Origin: Laedolimicola ammoniilytica
GTDB lineage: Bacteria; Bacillota; Clostridia; Lachnospirales; Lachnospiraceae
NCBI RefSeq assembly: GCF_025567165.1
Contig: NZ_JAOQKC010000005.1
Coordinates: 129,818 to 193,817, forward strand
Direction: 5' to 3'
DNA: 64,000 bases
This document shows positions 1 through 8,008 of the stretch, piece after piece. The notes under the pieces were generated by a model. That model made no database searches, was not told where the DNA came from, and saw only the letters and a list, made by a program, of their open reading frames with translations. Positions within the stretch are counted from its first letter, which is position 1. Every line of letters starts with the position of its first letter. The position numbers and the translations under genes were made by a program.

Positions 1-121
1 TTTAAATGAATACATATGTTACGCTCCTTTTTATCCCTCTGCGTTTCGTATTTATTATAGCGAAACACCCGCGAAAACACAAGCGCTTCCTCTTCCCCTA
101 TACCCCTACCTCTATGGCTTA

Positions 122-149
122 TTGGCAAAAATTATCAGTAGGATATACT
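122..149 (+). promoter_or_regulatory. sigma-A type promoter of the cbi remnant
   Basis: TTGGCA (122-127) and TATACT (144-149) are separated by 16 bases, so transcription would start near 156. This places the transcript just ahead of the ribosome site AAAGGAG at 185-191 and supports a start at 203, not at the upstream in-frame ATG at 122. No cobalamin riboswitch box is visible in the 200 bases shown. Confidence 0.6.
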
Positions 150-202
150 GGAACAACGGTGTTTCAAAGACGCTATTTTATGCTAAAGGAGAACTTTGTG
201 TT

Positions 203-547
203 ATGAAGAAAAATACCAAACGCTACATTGCCGCTTCCGCAGCCTTCATTCTGGCCTTTGGAATCGCGCCCAGCGCAAATGCCATGCACATCATGGAGGG
301 CTACCTTCCCGCAGGCTTCTGCGTAGCCTGGGCCGATGAAATCTTTTTATTCAAGGATGGAAGCGTTCTGAAATCCGGAACGCCGGAGGAGGTCTTTACC
401 GACACCTCTGCCCTCAGGGAGACCAACCTCACCCAGCCTGCCGTGCTGGAGCTGTTCGACAGTCTCTGCGCAAAAGGAATTTTAAAGAAAGAATGGAAAA
501 TCCCCAGGAATCTGAAGGAACTGGAAGCCTATATCAGCGCACTGTAA
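203..547 (+). pseudogene. CbiM-CbiO chimera, deletion remnant of a cobalt ECF transporter operon
   Basis: The 114-residue ORF begins as a CbiM substrate-binding subunit: a signal-like hydrophobic stretch, then MHIMEGYLP, which is the mature CbiM metal-binding N-terminus, ending around AGFCVAWA. From about residue 45 it reads as the C-terminal end of a CbiO ATPase (DEIFLFKDGSVLKSGTPEEV, then TNLTQPAVLELF). The remaining CbiM membrane helices, CbiN, CbiQ and the whole CbiO nucleotide-binding core are absent. The simplest reading is one in-frame deletion of most of a cbiMNQO operon, with the junction near 331-338. The promoter and ribosome site are intact, so a short secreted or membrane-bound peptide could still be made. 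Cobalt transport activity is not expected. Confidence 0.75.
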
Positions 548-606
548 TATAGAGAACTCCTCAGCAAATTATGATTCTGTTGTACAAAACATATACACAT
601 ACAGAT

Positions 607-660
607 AAAAGGGACTGCCGCTCCATCACCTGTTATTGATGATGAAGCGGCAGTCCCTTC
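607..660 (-). terminator. hairpin terminator after the HIRAN gene
   Basis: GGGACTGCCGCT (611-622) pairs with AGCGGCAGTCCC (646-657). Read leftward it is followed by TTTT, so it best serves the leftward HIRAN gene. It could also stop rightward transcription from the cbi remnant, where the T-run is poor. Confidence 0.6.
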
Positions 661-755
661 CGGTATTCATTTCCTTATAGCAGTCATCGGCCTTCTCATT
701 TACAGTACACAATACTTTTTCTACCTTTGTATAAAATAATGGCTGGTTATATACC

Positions 756-1457
756 TCAATTTTGTGTTTTCTCAACCTTTACCATCACTTCAATACACTC
801 ATCGCAATTCTGTTCTTTTTCTACTTTTGCAACATAACATCCCGAAATTCTTTTTTCATTCATTAATTTTAAAAACGCCTGTGCGTAATATCGTGGGATA
901 TAACCCAGCTTTTCTTTTCTTTCATTTAAGACAATAATTGCATTCTTGTCATAGGGATTATCCGGCTCACTACATAAAAAGCATTCATCACCACGTGTCA
1001 CAGCAACTGCGTTTTTACAGGCTTTTCCTTCACACCCCAGATAATGTCTTACCCCTGCCAGATAAAAAGTTTTTTCAAATTTCTCTTCCACATCCAACAA
1101 TGGATCTACAAACTGTAAATTATCAATGGGAAGCCGTGCTCCGCTTTTCTTCAACAATTCATAGGCATCATATTCTTTTAATCCATATTTATCAAGAATT
1201 TTGCCGATATCTTTTCTCTTTCTGTCTGGAAGTCTGCTGGAAAAAACAGGAAAAAGTTCTTTGCACCGGTACATAACATCCAGATTTTCAAATACTACCA
1301 ATGGCTTAAATCCCGCATCCATTGCTGCTTTTATTTCTCCGCAATACTGAAATTCATACTCTCCGTTTCTGGAAAGTTGTCCGATAATATATTGTCTTCT
1401 TGTAGTACTGCACTTCCAAATCAGGTACAAATACTCCTTCCCATCCTTAACAGACAT
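756..1457 (-). CDS. HIRAN-domain protein
   Basis: About 233 residues, starting at MSVKDG because AGGAG/AAAGGCGG precedes this ATG; an upstream ATG at 1484 has no good ribosome site. The C-terminal third is a HIRAN domain (FYLAGVRHY, then EPDNPYDKNAI and LGYIPRYYA), a fold otherwise found on helicases and DNA-repair proteins. The N-terminal part (GEYEFQYCGEIKAAM, FSSRLPDRKR, LLKKSGARLPIDNLQF) is the region that in Firmicutes homologues accompanies HipA-like kinases; I infer that it resembles the HipA N-lobe subdomain. It lies 44 bases after a HipA-like kinase gene in the same AT-rich block, so the two were probably a toxin-antitoxin-like unit. Substrate and activity are unknown. Confidence 0.7.
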   Translation of the reverse strand: MSVKDGKEYLYLIWKCSTTRRQYIIGQLSRNGEYEFQYCGEIKAAMDAGFKPLVVFENLDVMYRCKELFPVFSSRLPDRKRKDIGKILDKYGLKEYDAYELLKKSGARLPIDNLQFVDPLLDVEEKFEKTFYLAGVRHYLGCEGKACKNAVAVTRGDECFLCSEPDNPYDKNAIIVLNERKEKLGYIPRYYAQAFLKLMNEKRISGCYVAKVEKEQNCDECIEVMVKVEKTQN

Positions 1458-1501
1458 TTTATTCCGCCTTTCTCCTATAAACATCCTGTAACATTTGGAT
1501 T

Positions 1502-1993
1502 TTAGAATCTAAATACAACTGCCCAATTACTCTGATGTCGATCTGTATTCCCTATCAAATAGTCAAACAACAACATATTTAAAAATCCATCCACCGGAAC
1601 AAATTTTTCTATCGAAGCCAAAATCATTTCGATGGAATATCTATGCTGCGTCTTCACATCTATAAATTTTTCCACATCATACGTCGGATATAATAGAGAA
1701 ATAAAATAAATCCCCTCAATCAAAGTCTGGTTTTCCTGTTCAATAATATTATAACTGACGGATCCCTCTCTGCCTTTATAAGTTCCAAGTTCAAACCTTG
1801 CACATGGAATGTCCAAGACCTGCGCTATCTGAAAAGCTATACACTCTGATACATGATCTGTGGTACCAATATCTTTTTTAAATTTAAATAATCCTGTTTG
1901 ACCTGTATCCGGGTTTTTCAGCCAAATTTTTTCACTGCGACCGCTTCCTTCTGATGTACCTTCATATTCTTCCCAAAAAGAAAAATCTCTCAT
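1502..1993 (-). pseudogene. HipA-like serine/threonine kinase, C-terminally truncated
   Basis: 163 residues with ribosome site GAGGAAAG. It carries kinase N-lobe features (GLFKFKKD, then SECIAFQIAQVLDIPCARFELG) and the HipA-family catalytic loop LIGNTDRHQSNWAV near residues 146-159. HipA-family kinases continue for roughly another 100 or more residues, including an acidic metal-binding motif after this loop. Here the frame ends in VVFRF and a stop immediately after it, only 44 bases before the HIRAN start, and I see no continuation of the kinase in any frame. It is therefore probably an inactive remnant. The AT-rich composition, unlike its neighbours, suggests transfer. Confidence 0.65.
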
Positions 1994-2123
1994 ACTCTTT
2001 CCTCACATATATTATATTTTTATAATGTTTGAGTTTGTTACAGACTTTTGCTTTTGTAAAATAGAACATTTCAGGCTTTCATTTTATCATAGCTTTTTTT
2101 ATATCGCAATCTCTTCGTAGATC

Positions 2124-2150
2124 AAAAAAAGGAACCTCACAAGAGATTCC
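2124..2150 (-). terminator. terminator of tRNA-Gln
   Basis: On the minus strand GGAATCTC pairs with GAGGTTCC (one U-G pair) around a TTGT loop, followed by seven T. It lies directly after the 3' end of the tRNA. Confidence 0.8.
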
Positions 2151-2156
2151 TTTTAC

Positions 2157-2228
2157 CAGGGCTACAAGGATTCGAACCTTGAAATGACGGAGTCAGAGTC
2201 CGTTGCCTTACCGTTTGGCGATAGCCCT
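2157..2228 (-). tRNA. tRNA-Gln (anticodon CTG)
   Basis: The 72-base minus-strand sequence folds as a tRNA. The acceptor AGGGCTA pairs with TAGCCCT. The anticodon stem ACGGA/TCCGT carries loop CTCTGAC, giving anticodon CTG (codon CAG). The T-arm contains GGTTCGAATCC. The CCA end is not encoded. The gene faces the AT-rich HipA/HIRAN block, and tRNA 3' ends are common integration points, but I found no duplicated tRNA 3' end. Confidence 0.92.
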
Positions 2229-2316
2229 ATGTCTTAGCGACGAATGTTATAATACCATAGTATTTTACAGATTGCAAGTGTTTTTTTCATTTTTCTTGAA
2301 ATTTTTTCTTGAAACT

Positions 2317-2358
2317 CACTTGCGGGATTACTCCGGTGGAATTTCATCCCGCAAAGTG
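2317..2358 (-). terminator. hairpin after the CDF transporter gene
   Basis: CACTTGCGGGAT (2317-2328) pairs with ATCCCGCAAAGTG (2346-2358) with one bulge. It lies just downstream of the CDF stop codon. There is no clean T-run, so a terminator role is only likely. Confidence 0.45.
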
Positions 2359-2385
2359 AAATTCACTTTTTCATCTTGCCATTTT

Positions 2386-3564
2386 TCAGGTCTCCGCCAT
2401 AAACGCATTGTCAAAGGTAATCACACACTGAAACCGGCTGTCCAGGGCATGTACTTTTTCCTGAATGGCTTTGCGCAGCTTCGGCCGTTCCTTTTCGCCG
2501 TAGGAGAAAGGCACAACCACGTCAAAGATCAGATTTATCTGCTTCTCTCCGTCCACAATCCGGAAATCATGCAGGGTAAGCTGGGGATCCAACTCCTGAA
2601 GCACCTTCAGTACCTCCTGTTTCAGCGCTCCTACTCTCGCGTCCTCCGTTTCCACCGGATCCATATGAATCACCAGAAAGATTCCCAGCTTCTTCACCGC
2701 GTCCCGCTCGATCCGGTCAATAATCTCATGGGACGTCTCGATATCCACATCACTCGGTACCTCCGCGTGAATAGACGCAAGACTTTTGGTTGGCCCGTAG
2801 TTATGGACGATCAGGTCATGGCTGCCCAGAATGCCGTCATAGCTTTCCACGAAATCCATGATCTTCCGGTACAGTTCCGGATCCACAGACTGCCCAATCA
2901 ACGGCTCCAGCGTATCCTTCGCAATCCCGATACCAGCCCACATAACCAGCAGAGAAACCACCAGTCCCACATAGCCGTCGATATTGATATTTGTAAAATA
3001 GAAAAACAGAATAGAACCCATGGTGGCCAGCGTGGTCACCACATCCCCCAGGGCGTCCGCGGCTGTGGCCTGCATCACCGTAGAATTGACCCGTCGTCCA
3101 AGCTTCTTATTAAAGAGGCTGAGCCAGAGCTTCACAGCCACGGAAGCCAGCAGAATTCCCATGGAAATCAGGTTGAAGCTCAAATCTTCCGGCGTACGGA
3201 TTTTCGCAAGGGCATTCTTCAAGAAGGTAAAGCCCACCTCAATGACCAGAAATGACACGATCAGAGCCGCAATATATTCAATGCGCCCATGGCCGAAGGG
3301 ATGTTCCCGGTCGGCGGGCTTCTCCGCCATTTTGACGCCCACGAAGCCAATGACCGAAGAGGCCGCATCGGACAGGTTATTGAAGGCGTCGGCCATGACG
3401 GACACGCTGTGGAGCACCAGACCTACGGTCAGCTTCCCGGCGAACAGCAGCAGATTGCAGACGATGCCCACCAGGCTGGCCAGCACGCCATAGGCCGTCC
3501 GGACCTTCGCCTCCTCCGTATTTTCATAATTTTTCACAAAGGTTTTCACCAGTAATTCTGTCAT
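2386..3564 (-). CDS. cation diffusion facilitator family metal exporter
   Basis: 392 residues, in the usual range for long bacterial CDF proteins. An N-terminal six-helix transporter domain (about 20-225) carries the paired metal-site motifs: ADAFNNLSD in helix 2 and ADALGD in helix 5. It is followed by a cytoplasmic ferredoxin-like dimerisation domain with HAEVPSDVDIETSHEIID. CDF proteins export divalent metals (zinc, manganese, iron or cobalt) in exchange for protons. The D-x3-D pattern in both helices, with no histidine at the first position, makes manganese or iron more likely than zinc, but this is inference. The gene stands alone and nothing nearby fixes the metal. Confidence 0.88.
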   Translation of the reverse strand: MTELLVKTFVKNYENTEEAKVRTAYGVLASLVGIVCNLLLFAGKLTVGLVLHSVSVMADAFNNLSDAASSVIGFVGVKMAEKPADREHPFGHGRIEYIAALIVSFLVIEVGFTFLKNALAKIRTPEDLSFNLISMGILLASVAVKLWLSLFNKKLGRRVNSTVMQATAADALGDVVTTLATMGSILFFYFTNINIDGYVGLVVSLLVMWAGIGIAKDTLEPLIGQSVDPELYRKIMDFVESYDGILGSHDLIVHNYGPTKSLASIHAEVPSDVDIETSHEIIDRIERDAVKKLGIFLVIHMDPVETEDARVGALKQEVLKVLQELDPQLTLHDFRIVDGEKQINLIFDVVVPFSYGEKERPKLRKAIQEKVHALDSRFQCVITFDNAFMAET

Positions 3565-3705
3565 CTTTCATTTCCCCCATGTTCAAGCAACTGTTGTCTA
3601 TCACTAACTTCCCATATACAGAGATAGCACCAGAATACAGCCTTCGCCGCATCTGATGCTATTCTGTTTATCTTACATTATTTCTATGAAAAAGGGAAGA
3701 GGATC

Positions 3706-3734
3706 TTGTTATTTTTTTGTAAATGTGCTATCTT
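3706..3734 (+). promoter_or_regulatory. promoter of pncB
   Basis: TTGTTA (3706-3711), a 17-base spacer and TATCTT (3729-3734), giving a leader of about 80 bases before pncB. Confidence 0.55.
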
Positions 3735-3758
3735 GGTAACATCTTAATTTAATGACAA

Positions 3759-3792
3759 GACAGCTGTCGGTTCAGGGAGAGCCGTCGCTGTC
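3759..3792 (+). other. stem-loop in the pncB leader
   Basis: GACAGC (3759-3764) pairs with GCTGTC (3787-3792). Inside it CGGTTC pairs with GAGCCG (one wobble) around loop AGGGA, with a small internal loop TGT/TC. It sits between the promoter and the ribosome site AAGGAG. It could be regulatory, but I cannot match it to a described NAD riboswitch. Confidence 0.4.
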
Positions 3793-3819
3793 CGAGAGTG
3801 CGAAGGAGCGCAAACGATT

Positions 3820-5274
3820 ATGAGTACAATGAACCTGACTCTGCTGACCGATCTTTATGAGCTCACCATGATGCAGGGCTATTTCAAAAATCACACCAAT
3901 GAAACTGTTATTTTCGACGCCTTTTACCGGAAAAATCCCTCCGGCAACGGCTTTGCCATCGCGGCTGGCCTGGATCAGGTGATCGATTATATTAAGAACC
4001 TGACCTTTAACAAGGACGACATCGAATATCTGAGAAGCCTGAAGCTCTTCGACGAGGACTTTCTGGAATACCTGAGCAATTTCCATTTCTCCGGCGATAT
4101 CTATGCGATTCCTGAGGGAACCGTCGTATTTCCGCGGGAGCCGCTGGTGAAGGTAATCGCGCCGATTATGGAAGCCCAGCTGGTAGAAACCGCTATTCTG
4201 AATATCATCAATCACCAGAGCCTGATTGCCACCAAGTGCGCCCGCGTGGTATACGCTGCCAAGGGCGACGGTATCATGGAGTTCGGTCTGCGCCGGGCGC
4301 AAGGACCGGACGCCGGTATCTACGGCGCCCGCGCTGCCATGATCGGCGGCTGTATCGGTACCTCCAATGTGCTGACCGGCCAGCTCTTCGATGTTCCGGT
4401 AAAAGGCACTCACGCCCACAGCTGGATTATGAGCTTCCCGGATGAGTATACTGCTTTTAAGAAGTATTCCGAGCTGTATCCGGATGCCTGCATTCTACTG
4501 GTGGATACCTATGACACACTGAAATCCGGCGTGCCGAACGCTATCCGCGTCTTCAAGGAGATGCGCGAAGCCGGTATTCCGCTTACCTCCTATGGTATCC
4601 GTCTGGACAGCGGCGACCTGGCTTATATGTCCAAGAAAGCCCGCAAGATGCTGGACGAGGCCGGTTTCCCGGATGCGGTTATTTCCGCTTCCAGCGATCT
4701 GGACGAGTACCTGATCAACAGCCTGAAGGATCAGGGCGCAGCCATCACCTCCTGGGGTGTCGGCACCAACATGATCACCTCCAGCGACTGCCCGGCTTTC
4801 GGCGGCGTATACAAGCTGGCGGCTGTACAGGACGAAAACGGCGAGTTTATTCCGAAGATTAAGCTTTCCGAGAATTCTGAGAAGATTACGAACCCGGGCA
4901 ACAAGACCGTATTCCGTCTCTATGACAATGAGACCGGCAAGATCCGCGCGGATCTGATTGCGCTGGCCGACGAGACCTTTGATCCGGAAAAGGATCTGCT
5001 GATCTTCGATTCCATAGAAACCTGGAAGAAGACCACCTTAAAGGGCGGCACTTACCATGTACGGGAGCTGCTGGTTCCGGTGTTCCTGAAAGGCGAGTGT
5101 GTATATACTTCTCCGAGCGTTATGGAAATCCGAGATTACTGTAAGAAGGAGCAGGAAACCCTCTGGGATGAGACAAGAAGACTTACCAATCCACATCAGG
5201 TATATGTGGATCTGTCTGATAAGCTGTTCCGGATTAAGACGGGACTGCTGGATCAGATGAGCCAAGGGAAATAA
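3820..5274 (+). CDS. pncB: nicotinate phosphoribosyltransferase
   Basis: 484 residues, full length. It joins nicotinate and PRPP to give nicotinate mononucleotide, the entry step of the Preiss-Handler NAD salvage route, in the cytoplasm. The N-terminus LTDLYELTMMQGYF, the central LRRAQGPDAGIYGARAAMIGG segment, GIRLDSGDLAYMS and the late VGTNMITSSDCPAFGGVYKL segment are typical of the family. The start is set by AAGGAG 12 bases upstream. It appears to be a single-gene unit, with its own promoter and a strong terminator. Confidence 0.95.
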   Translation: MSTMNLTLLTDLYELTMMQGYFKNHTNETVIFDAFYRKNPSGNGFAIAAGLDQVIDYIKNLTFNKDDIEYLRSLKLFDEDFLEYLSNFHFSGDIYAIPEGTVVFPREPLVKVIAPIMEAQLVETAILNIINHQSLIATKCARVVYAAKGDGIMEFGLRRAQGPDAGIYGARAAMIGGCIGTSNVLTGQLFDVPVKGTHAHSWIMSFPDEYTAFKKYSELYPDACILLVDTYDTLKSGVPNAIRVFKEMREAGIPLTSYGIRLDSGDLAYMSKKARKMLDEAGFPDAVISASSDLDEYLINSLKDQGAAITSWGVGTNMITSSDCPAFGGVYKLAAVQDENGEFIPKIKLSENSEKITNPGNKTVFRLYDNETGKIRADLIALADETFDPEKDLLIFDSIETWKKTTLKGGTYHVRELLVPVFLKGECVYTSPSVMEIRDYCKKEQETLWDETRRLTNPHQVYVDLSDKLFRIKTGLLDQMSQGK

Positions 5275-5282
5275 AACGGACG

Positions 5283-5309
5283 AAAAACCAGGGTGTGGCC
5301 CTGGTTTTT
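5283..5309 (+). terminator. rho-independent terminator of pncB
   Basis: ACCAGGG (5287-5293) pairs with CCCTGGT (5299-5305), followed by T5 and preceded by A5, so it can work in both directions. Confidence 0.85.
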
Positions 5310-5328
5310 CTGACTTTTGATTTCGCAA

Positions 5329-5364
5329 GGGGTGGAGCTGCCTGGGACAGGCTCCGCCCCGTTT
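5329..5364. terminator. second hairpin between pncB and the LysR gene
   Basis: GGGGTGGAGC (5329-5338) pairs with GCTCCGCCCC (5351-5360), with an inner CTG/CAG pairing, followed rightward by GTTTTAG. It lies between convergent genes and touches the LysR stop codon. Confidence 0.6.
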
Positions 5365-6314
5365 TAGGTTTGAGGGGCCGGAGTGGTGGTGTGTTTCAGA
5401 AATTCCTCCATGGCCCGGGTCCGGTATCTTCCCGCTTTCCAGTAGAACCGTAATCTTCGGCTGCGACGGGCCTCCGGCAGCTTGAAGTAGACCACGTCAG
5501 GTCGGGCTGGAACTTCGCGGATCAAAGTGTCGCTTACGAAGGCGACGCCGAGACCGGAACAGACGACATGGTAGGATGTGAGCTGCTGGTCCAGCTCCAA
5601 AGAAATGTCAGGAGTGATGCCGGCGGTCTGGAGAATTTCTACGGCGCGCTTGCGGGTGTCGTTTTCGGGCTTCAGCATGACGAAGGGTTCCCGGGCGAAG
5701 AGCTCCAGCGGGACGGGCTTCACAGACTCGTCCTTCCAGCCGCCGGTCACGATCATTTCCCGGGAAACGATGTAGGGGCTGGCTTCCCGGATAGCCGGGA
5801 ACTTGTAAGGAACGGCCAGGAACAAGGTCTCTTCCCGGTAGATGGCGTGGTCAAAAAGCTTCGGATCCAGCTTACAGTTGTCCAGCATCATGTCGATGCG
5901 GCCCTGCTGCAGAAGGCGGGCCAGCTCGGCGGTGCTCTCTTCCACCAGCTCCACGTGTACCTTCGGGTAGCGGGCTGAGAAACGGCCAATGAGGCCGGGC
6001 AATACCCAGGACGCGAAAAGGCTGCTGCCGCCCAACACCAGCCGCCCGGTCTTCAGTTCTCCCCAGTCATTGACGTAATCGGCAAATTCATTTTCCACGG
6101 CCATGATTTTCTCTATAGACTGAATATATTTTTCCCCGCATTCCGTCAGGGACAGGGGCTTGGTGCTCCGGTCAAAGAGCGGATACCCCACCTTTCCCTC
6201 GATCCGTTTGATATTGGCGCTTAAGGACGGCTGGGAGATACACAAGCGCTCTGCCGCCCGGGAGATACTTTTTTCCTGATAAACCGCATAGACGTATTCC
6301 ATTCCGCGAAACAT
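5364..6314 (-). CDS. LysR-family transcriptional regulator
   Basis: 316 residues. The N-terminal winged helix-turn-helix is clear (KSISRAAERLCISQPSLSANIKRIE, residues 15-40), followed by an effector domain of the periplasmic-binding type (about 90-300). It is transcribed away from aspA, and the 136-base gap between them contains an AAGTTATATAACTT palindrome and the aspA promoter. It therefore most likely controls aspA and itself. Aspartate or fumarate as effector is a guess from context. Confidence 0.88.
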   Translation of the reverse strand: MFRGMEYVYAVYQEKSISRAAERLCISQPSLSANIKRIEGKVGYPLFDRSTKPLSLTECGEKYIQSIEKIMAVENEFADYVNDWGELKTGRLVLGGSSLFASWVLPGLIGRFSARYPKVHVELVEESTAELARLLQQGRIDMMLDNCKLDPKLFDHAIYREETLFLAVPYKFPAIREASPYIVSREMIVTGGWKDESVKPVPLELFAREPFVMLKPENDTRKRAVEILQTAGITPDISLELDQQLTSYHVVCSGLGVAFVSDTLIREVPARPDVVYFKLPEARRSRRLRFYWKAGRYRTRAMEEFLKHTTTPAPQT

Positions 6315-6341
6315 AATTTTTTCTCCTATAGTATAGTTTTA

Positions 6342-6355
6342 AAGTTATATAACTT
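6342..6355. promoter_or_regulatory. palindromic candidate LysR operator
   Basis: AAGTTATATAACTT is a perfect 14-base palindrome in the divergent gap, 16 bases upstream of the aspA -35 box, where LysR activators usually bind. Confidence 0.5.
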
Positions 6356-6371
6356 ATATCAATATATGTAT

Positions 6372-6400
6372 TTGATTATATTATAACAGCTGACTATAAT
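6372..6400 (+). promoter_or_regulatory. promoter of aspA
   Basis: TTGATT (6372-6377), a 17-base spacer and TATAAT (6395-6400). Confidence 0.7.
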
Positions 6401-6450
6401 GAAGACAACAAGAGAAATAAACACAGGAGTTATGTTAAAGGAGAAGGGTT

Positions 6451-7878
6451 ATGAGCGAAAAGATAGAATACAGAGTAGAGAAAGACTCCATCGGTTCCAA
6501 AGACGTACCGGAAGACGTATATTACGGCGTCCAGTCCCTGCGTGCCGCAGAGAACTTCCATATCACCGGACTGAATATGCATCCGGAAATCATCAACAGC
6601 CTGGCTTACATCAAGAAGGCTGCCGCAATCACCAACTGTGAGATTAACCTGCTGGACAAGAAGATTGCTGACGCGATTGTCAAGGCCTGCGACGAGATTC
6701 TGGCCGGTCAGCATCATGAGGATTTCATCGTGGATCCGATTCAGGGCGGCGCCGGAACCTCTATCAATATGAATGCCAATGAGGTCATCGCCAACCGCGC
6801 CATCGAGCTTCTGGGCGGCCAGAAGGGCGATTACTCCATCGTACATCCCAACGACCATGTAAACTGCGGCCAGTCCACCAACGACGTCATCCCCACTGCA
6901 GGCAAGATGACTTCCCTCCGTCTGCTGCAGAATCTGAAGAAGGAGCTGCTTCGTCTCCACGCCGCATTTTCCGAAAAGGCGGAAGAATTTGACCATGTGA
7001 TTAAGATGGGCCGTACTCAGATGCAGGACGCAGTTCCCATCCGTCTGGGACAGGAATTTAAGGCTTACTCTGTCGCAGTTATGCGTGATATCCGCCGTAT
7101 GGACATCGCCATGGATGAGATGCGTTCCCTGAACATGGGCGGTACTGCCATCGGTACCGGTATCAACGCCGACGAAGCGTACTTAAAGCGTATCGTTCCG
7201 AACCTGTCCGAGGTATCCGGTATGGACTTTATCCAGGCCTTCGACCTGATTGATTCCACTCAGAACCTTGACCCGTTCGTATCCGTATCCGGCGCTATCA
7301 AGGCCTGCGCCGTTACCTTATCCAAGATTGCCAATGACCTTCGTCTCATGTCCTCCGGTCCCCGCGCAGGCTTCCATGAGATCAACCTTCCGGCAAAGCA
7401 GAATGGTTCTTCCATCATGCCGGGCAAGGTAAACCCGGTTATTCCTGAGGTAGTCAACCAGGTTGCCTTCAATGTCATCGGAAATGACATGACCATCACC
7501 ATGGCTGCTGAAGCAGGCCAGCTGGAGCTGAACGCTTTCGAGCCGATCATTTTCTACTGCCTGTTCCAGTCCATCGATACTCTGGCTTACGCCGTAGAGA
7601 CCTTCGTAGACAACTGCGTCGTTGGAATCACTGCCAACGAGGAGCGCTGCCGTTATCTGGTAGAAAACAGCGTGGGTATTATCACTGCCATCTGCCCCCA
7701 TGTGGGCTACCAGAAGGCTGCCGATATCGCCAAGAGAGCCATGAAGTCCGGCGATTCCGTCCGGGAACTGATTCTGAAGGAGAACCTGCTGACGGAAGCA
7801 GAGCTTGATGAAATTCTGAATCCGGTTCAGATGACCGAGCCGGGTATCTCCGGCAAGGAGCTTCTGAAAAAAGATTAA
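6451..7878 (+). CDS. aspA: aspartate ammonia-lyase
   Basis: 475 residues, full length. It converts L-aspartate to fumarate and ammonia in the cytoplasm, feeding fumarate reduction in anaerobes. The family signature GSSIMPGKVNP (the flexible catalytic loop) lies near residue 321. GQSTNDVIPTA and MGRTQMQDAVP are also present, as in the fumarase/aspartase superfamily. The length and the RVEKDSIGSKDVPEDVYYGVQS opening fit aspartase better than class II fumarase. AAGGAG precedes the ATG. The divergent LysR gene is the likely regulator, and a sodium-coupled transporter follows after a terminator and its own promoter. Confidence 0.93.
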   Translation: MSEKIEYRVEKDSIGSKDVPEDVYYGVQSLRAAENFHITGLNMHPEIINSLAYIKKAAAITNCEINLLDKKIADAIVKACDEILAGQHHEDFIVDPIQGGAGTSINMNANEVIANRAIELLGGQKGDYSIVHPNDHVNCGQSTNDVIPTAGKMTSLRLLQNLKKELLRLHAAFSEKAEEFDHVIKMGRTQMQDAVPIRLGQEFKAYSVAVMRDIRRMDIAMDEMRSLNMGGTAIGTGINADEAYLKRIVPNLSEVSGMDFIQAFDLIDSTQNLDPFVSVSGAIKACAVTLSKIANDLRLMSSGPRAGFHEINLPAKQNGSSIMPGKVNPVIPEVVNQVAFNVIGNDMTITMAAEAGQLELNAFEPIIFYCLFQSIDTLAYAVETFVDNCVVGITANEERCRYLVENSVGIITAICPHVGYQKAADIAKRAMKSGDSVRELILKENLLTEAELDEILNPVQMTEPGISGKELLKKD

Positions 7879-7892
7879 TGTCCCAACTTTAA

Positions 7893-7945
7893 AAGCCGTC
7901 ATCCGCGTTTACTGCCATCTTTCGCGGATGACGGTCTTTTATTGC
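7893..7945 (+). terminator. terminator of aspA
   Basis: GCCGTCATCCGCG (7895-7907) pairs with CGCGGATGACGG (7923-7934) around a loop of about 15 bases, followed by TCTTTT. Confidence 0.85.
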
Positions 7946-7970
7946 TTTTTTTCGCCCTCTGTGGTACACT
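7942..7970 (+). promoter_or_regulatory. promoter of the sodium symporter gene
   Basis: TTGCTT (7942-7947), 17 bases, then TACACT (7965-7970) preceded by TGG as an extended -10 element. The -35 box begins at the end of the aspA terminator. Confidence 0.5.
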
Positions 7971-8008
7971 ATACCCTACATGACCAATCAACATAGGGGG
8001 ATAGATTT

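Noticed and set aside
1..202. Cobalamin riboswitch ahead of the cbi remnant
   Set aside because: No GCCACTG-like B12 box in the sequence shown; it could lie left of the window.
2203..3255. 350-codon rightward ORF over the CDF gene
   Set aside because: Antisense shadow of a clear transporter; no family features, and its start lies in tRNA-Gln.
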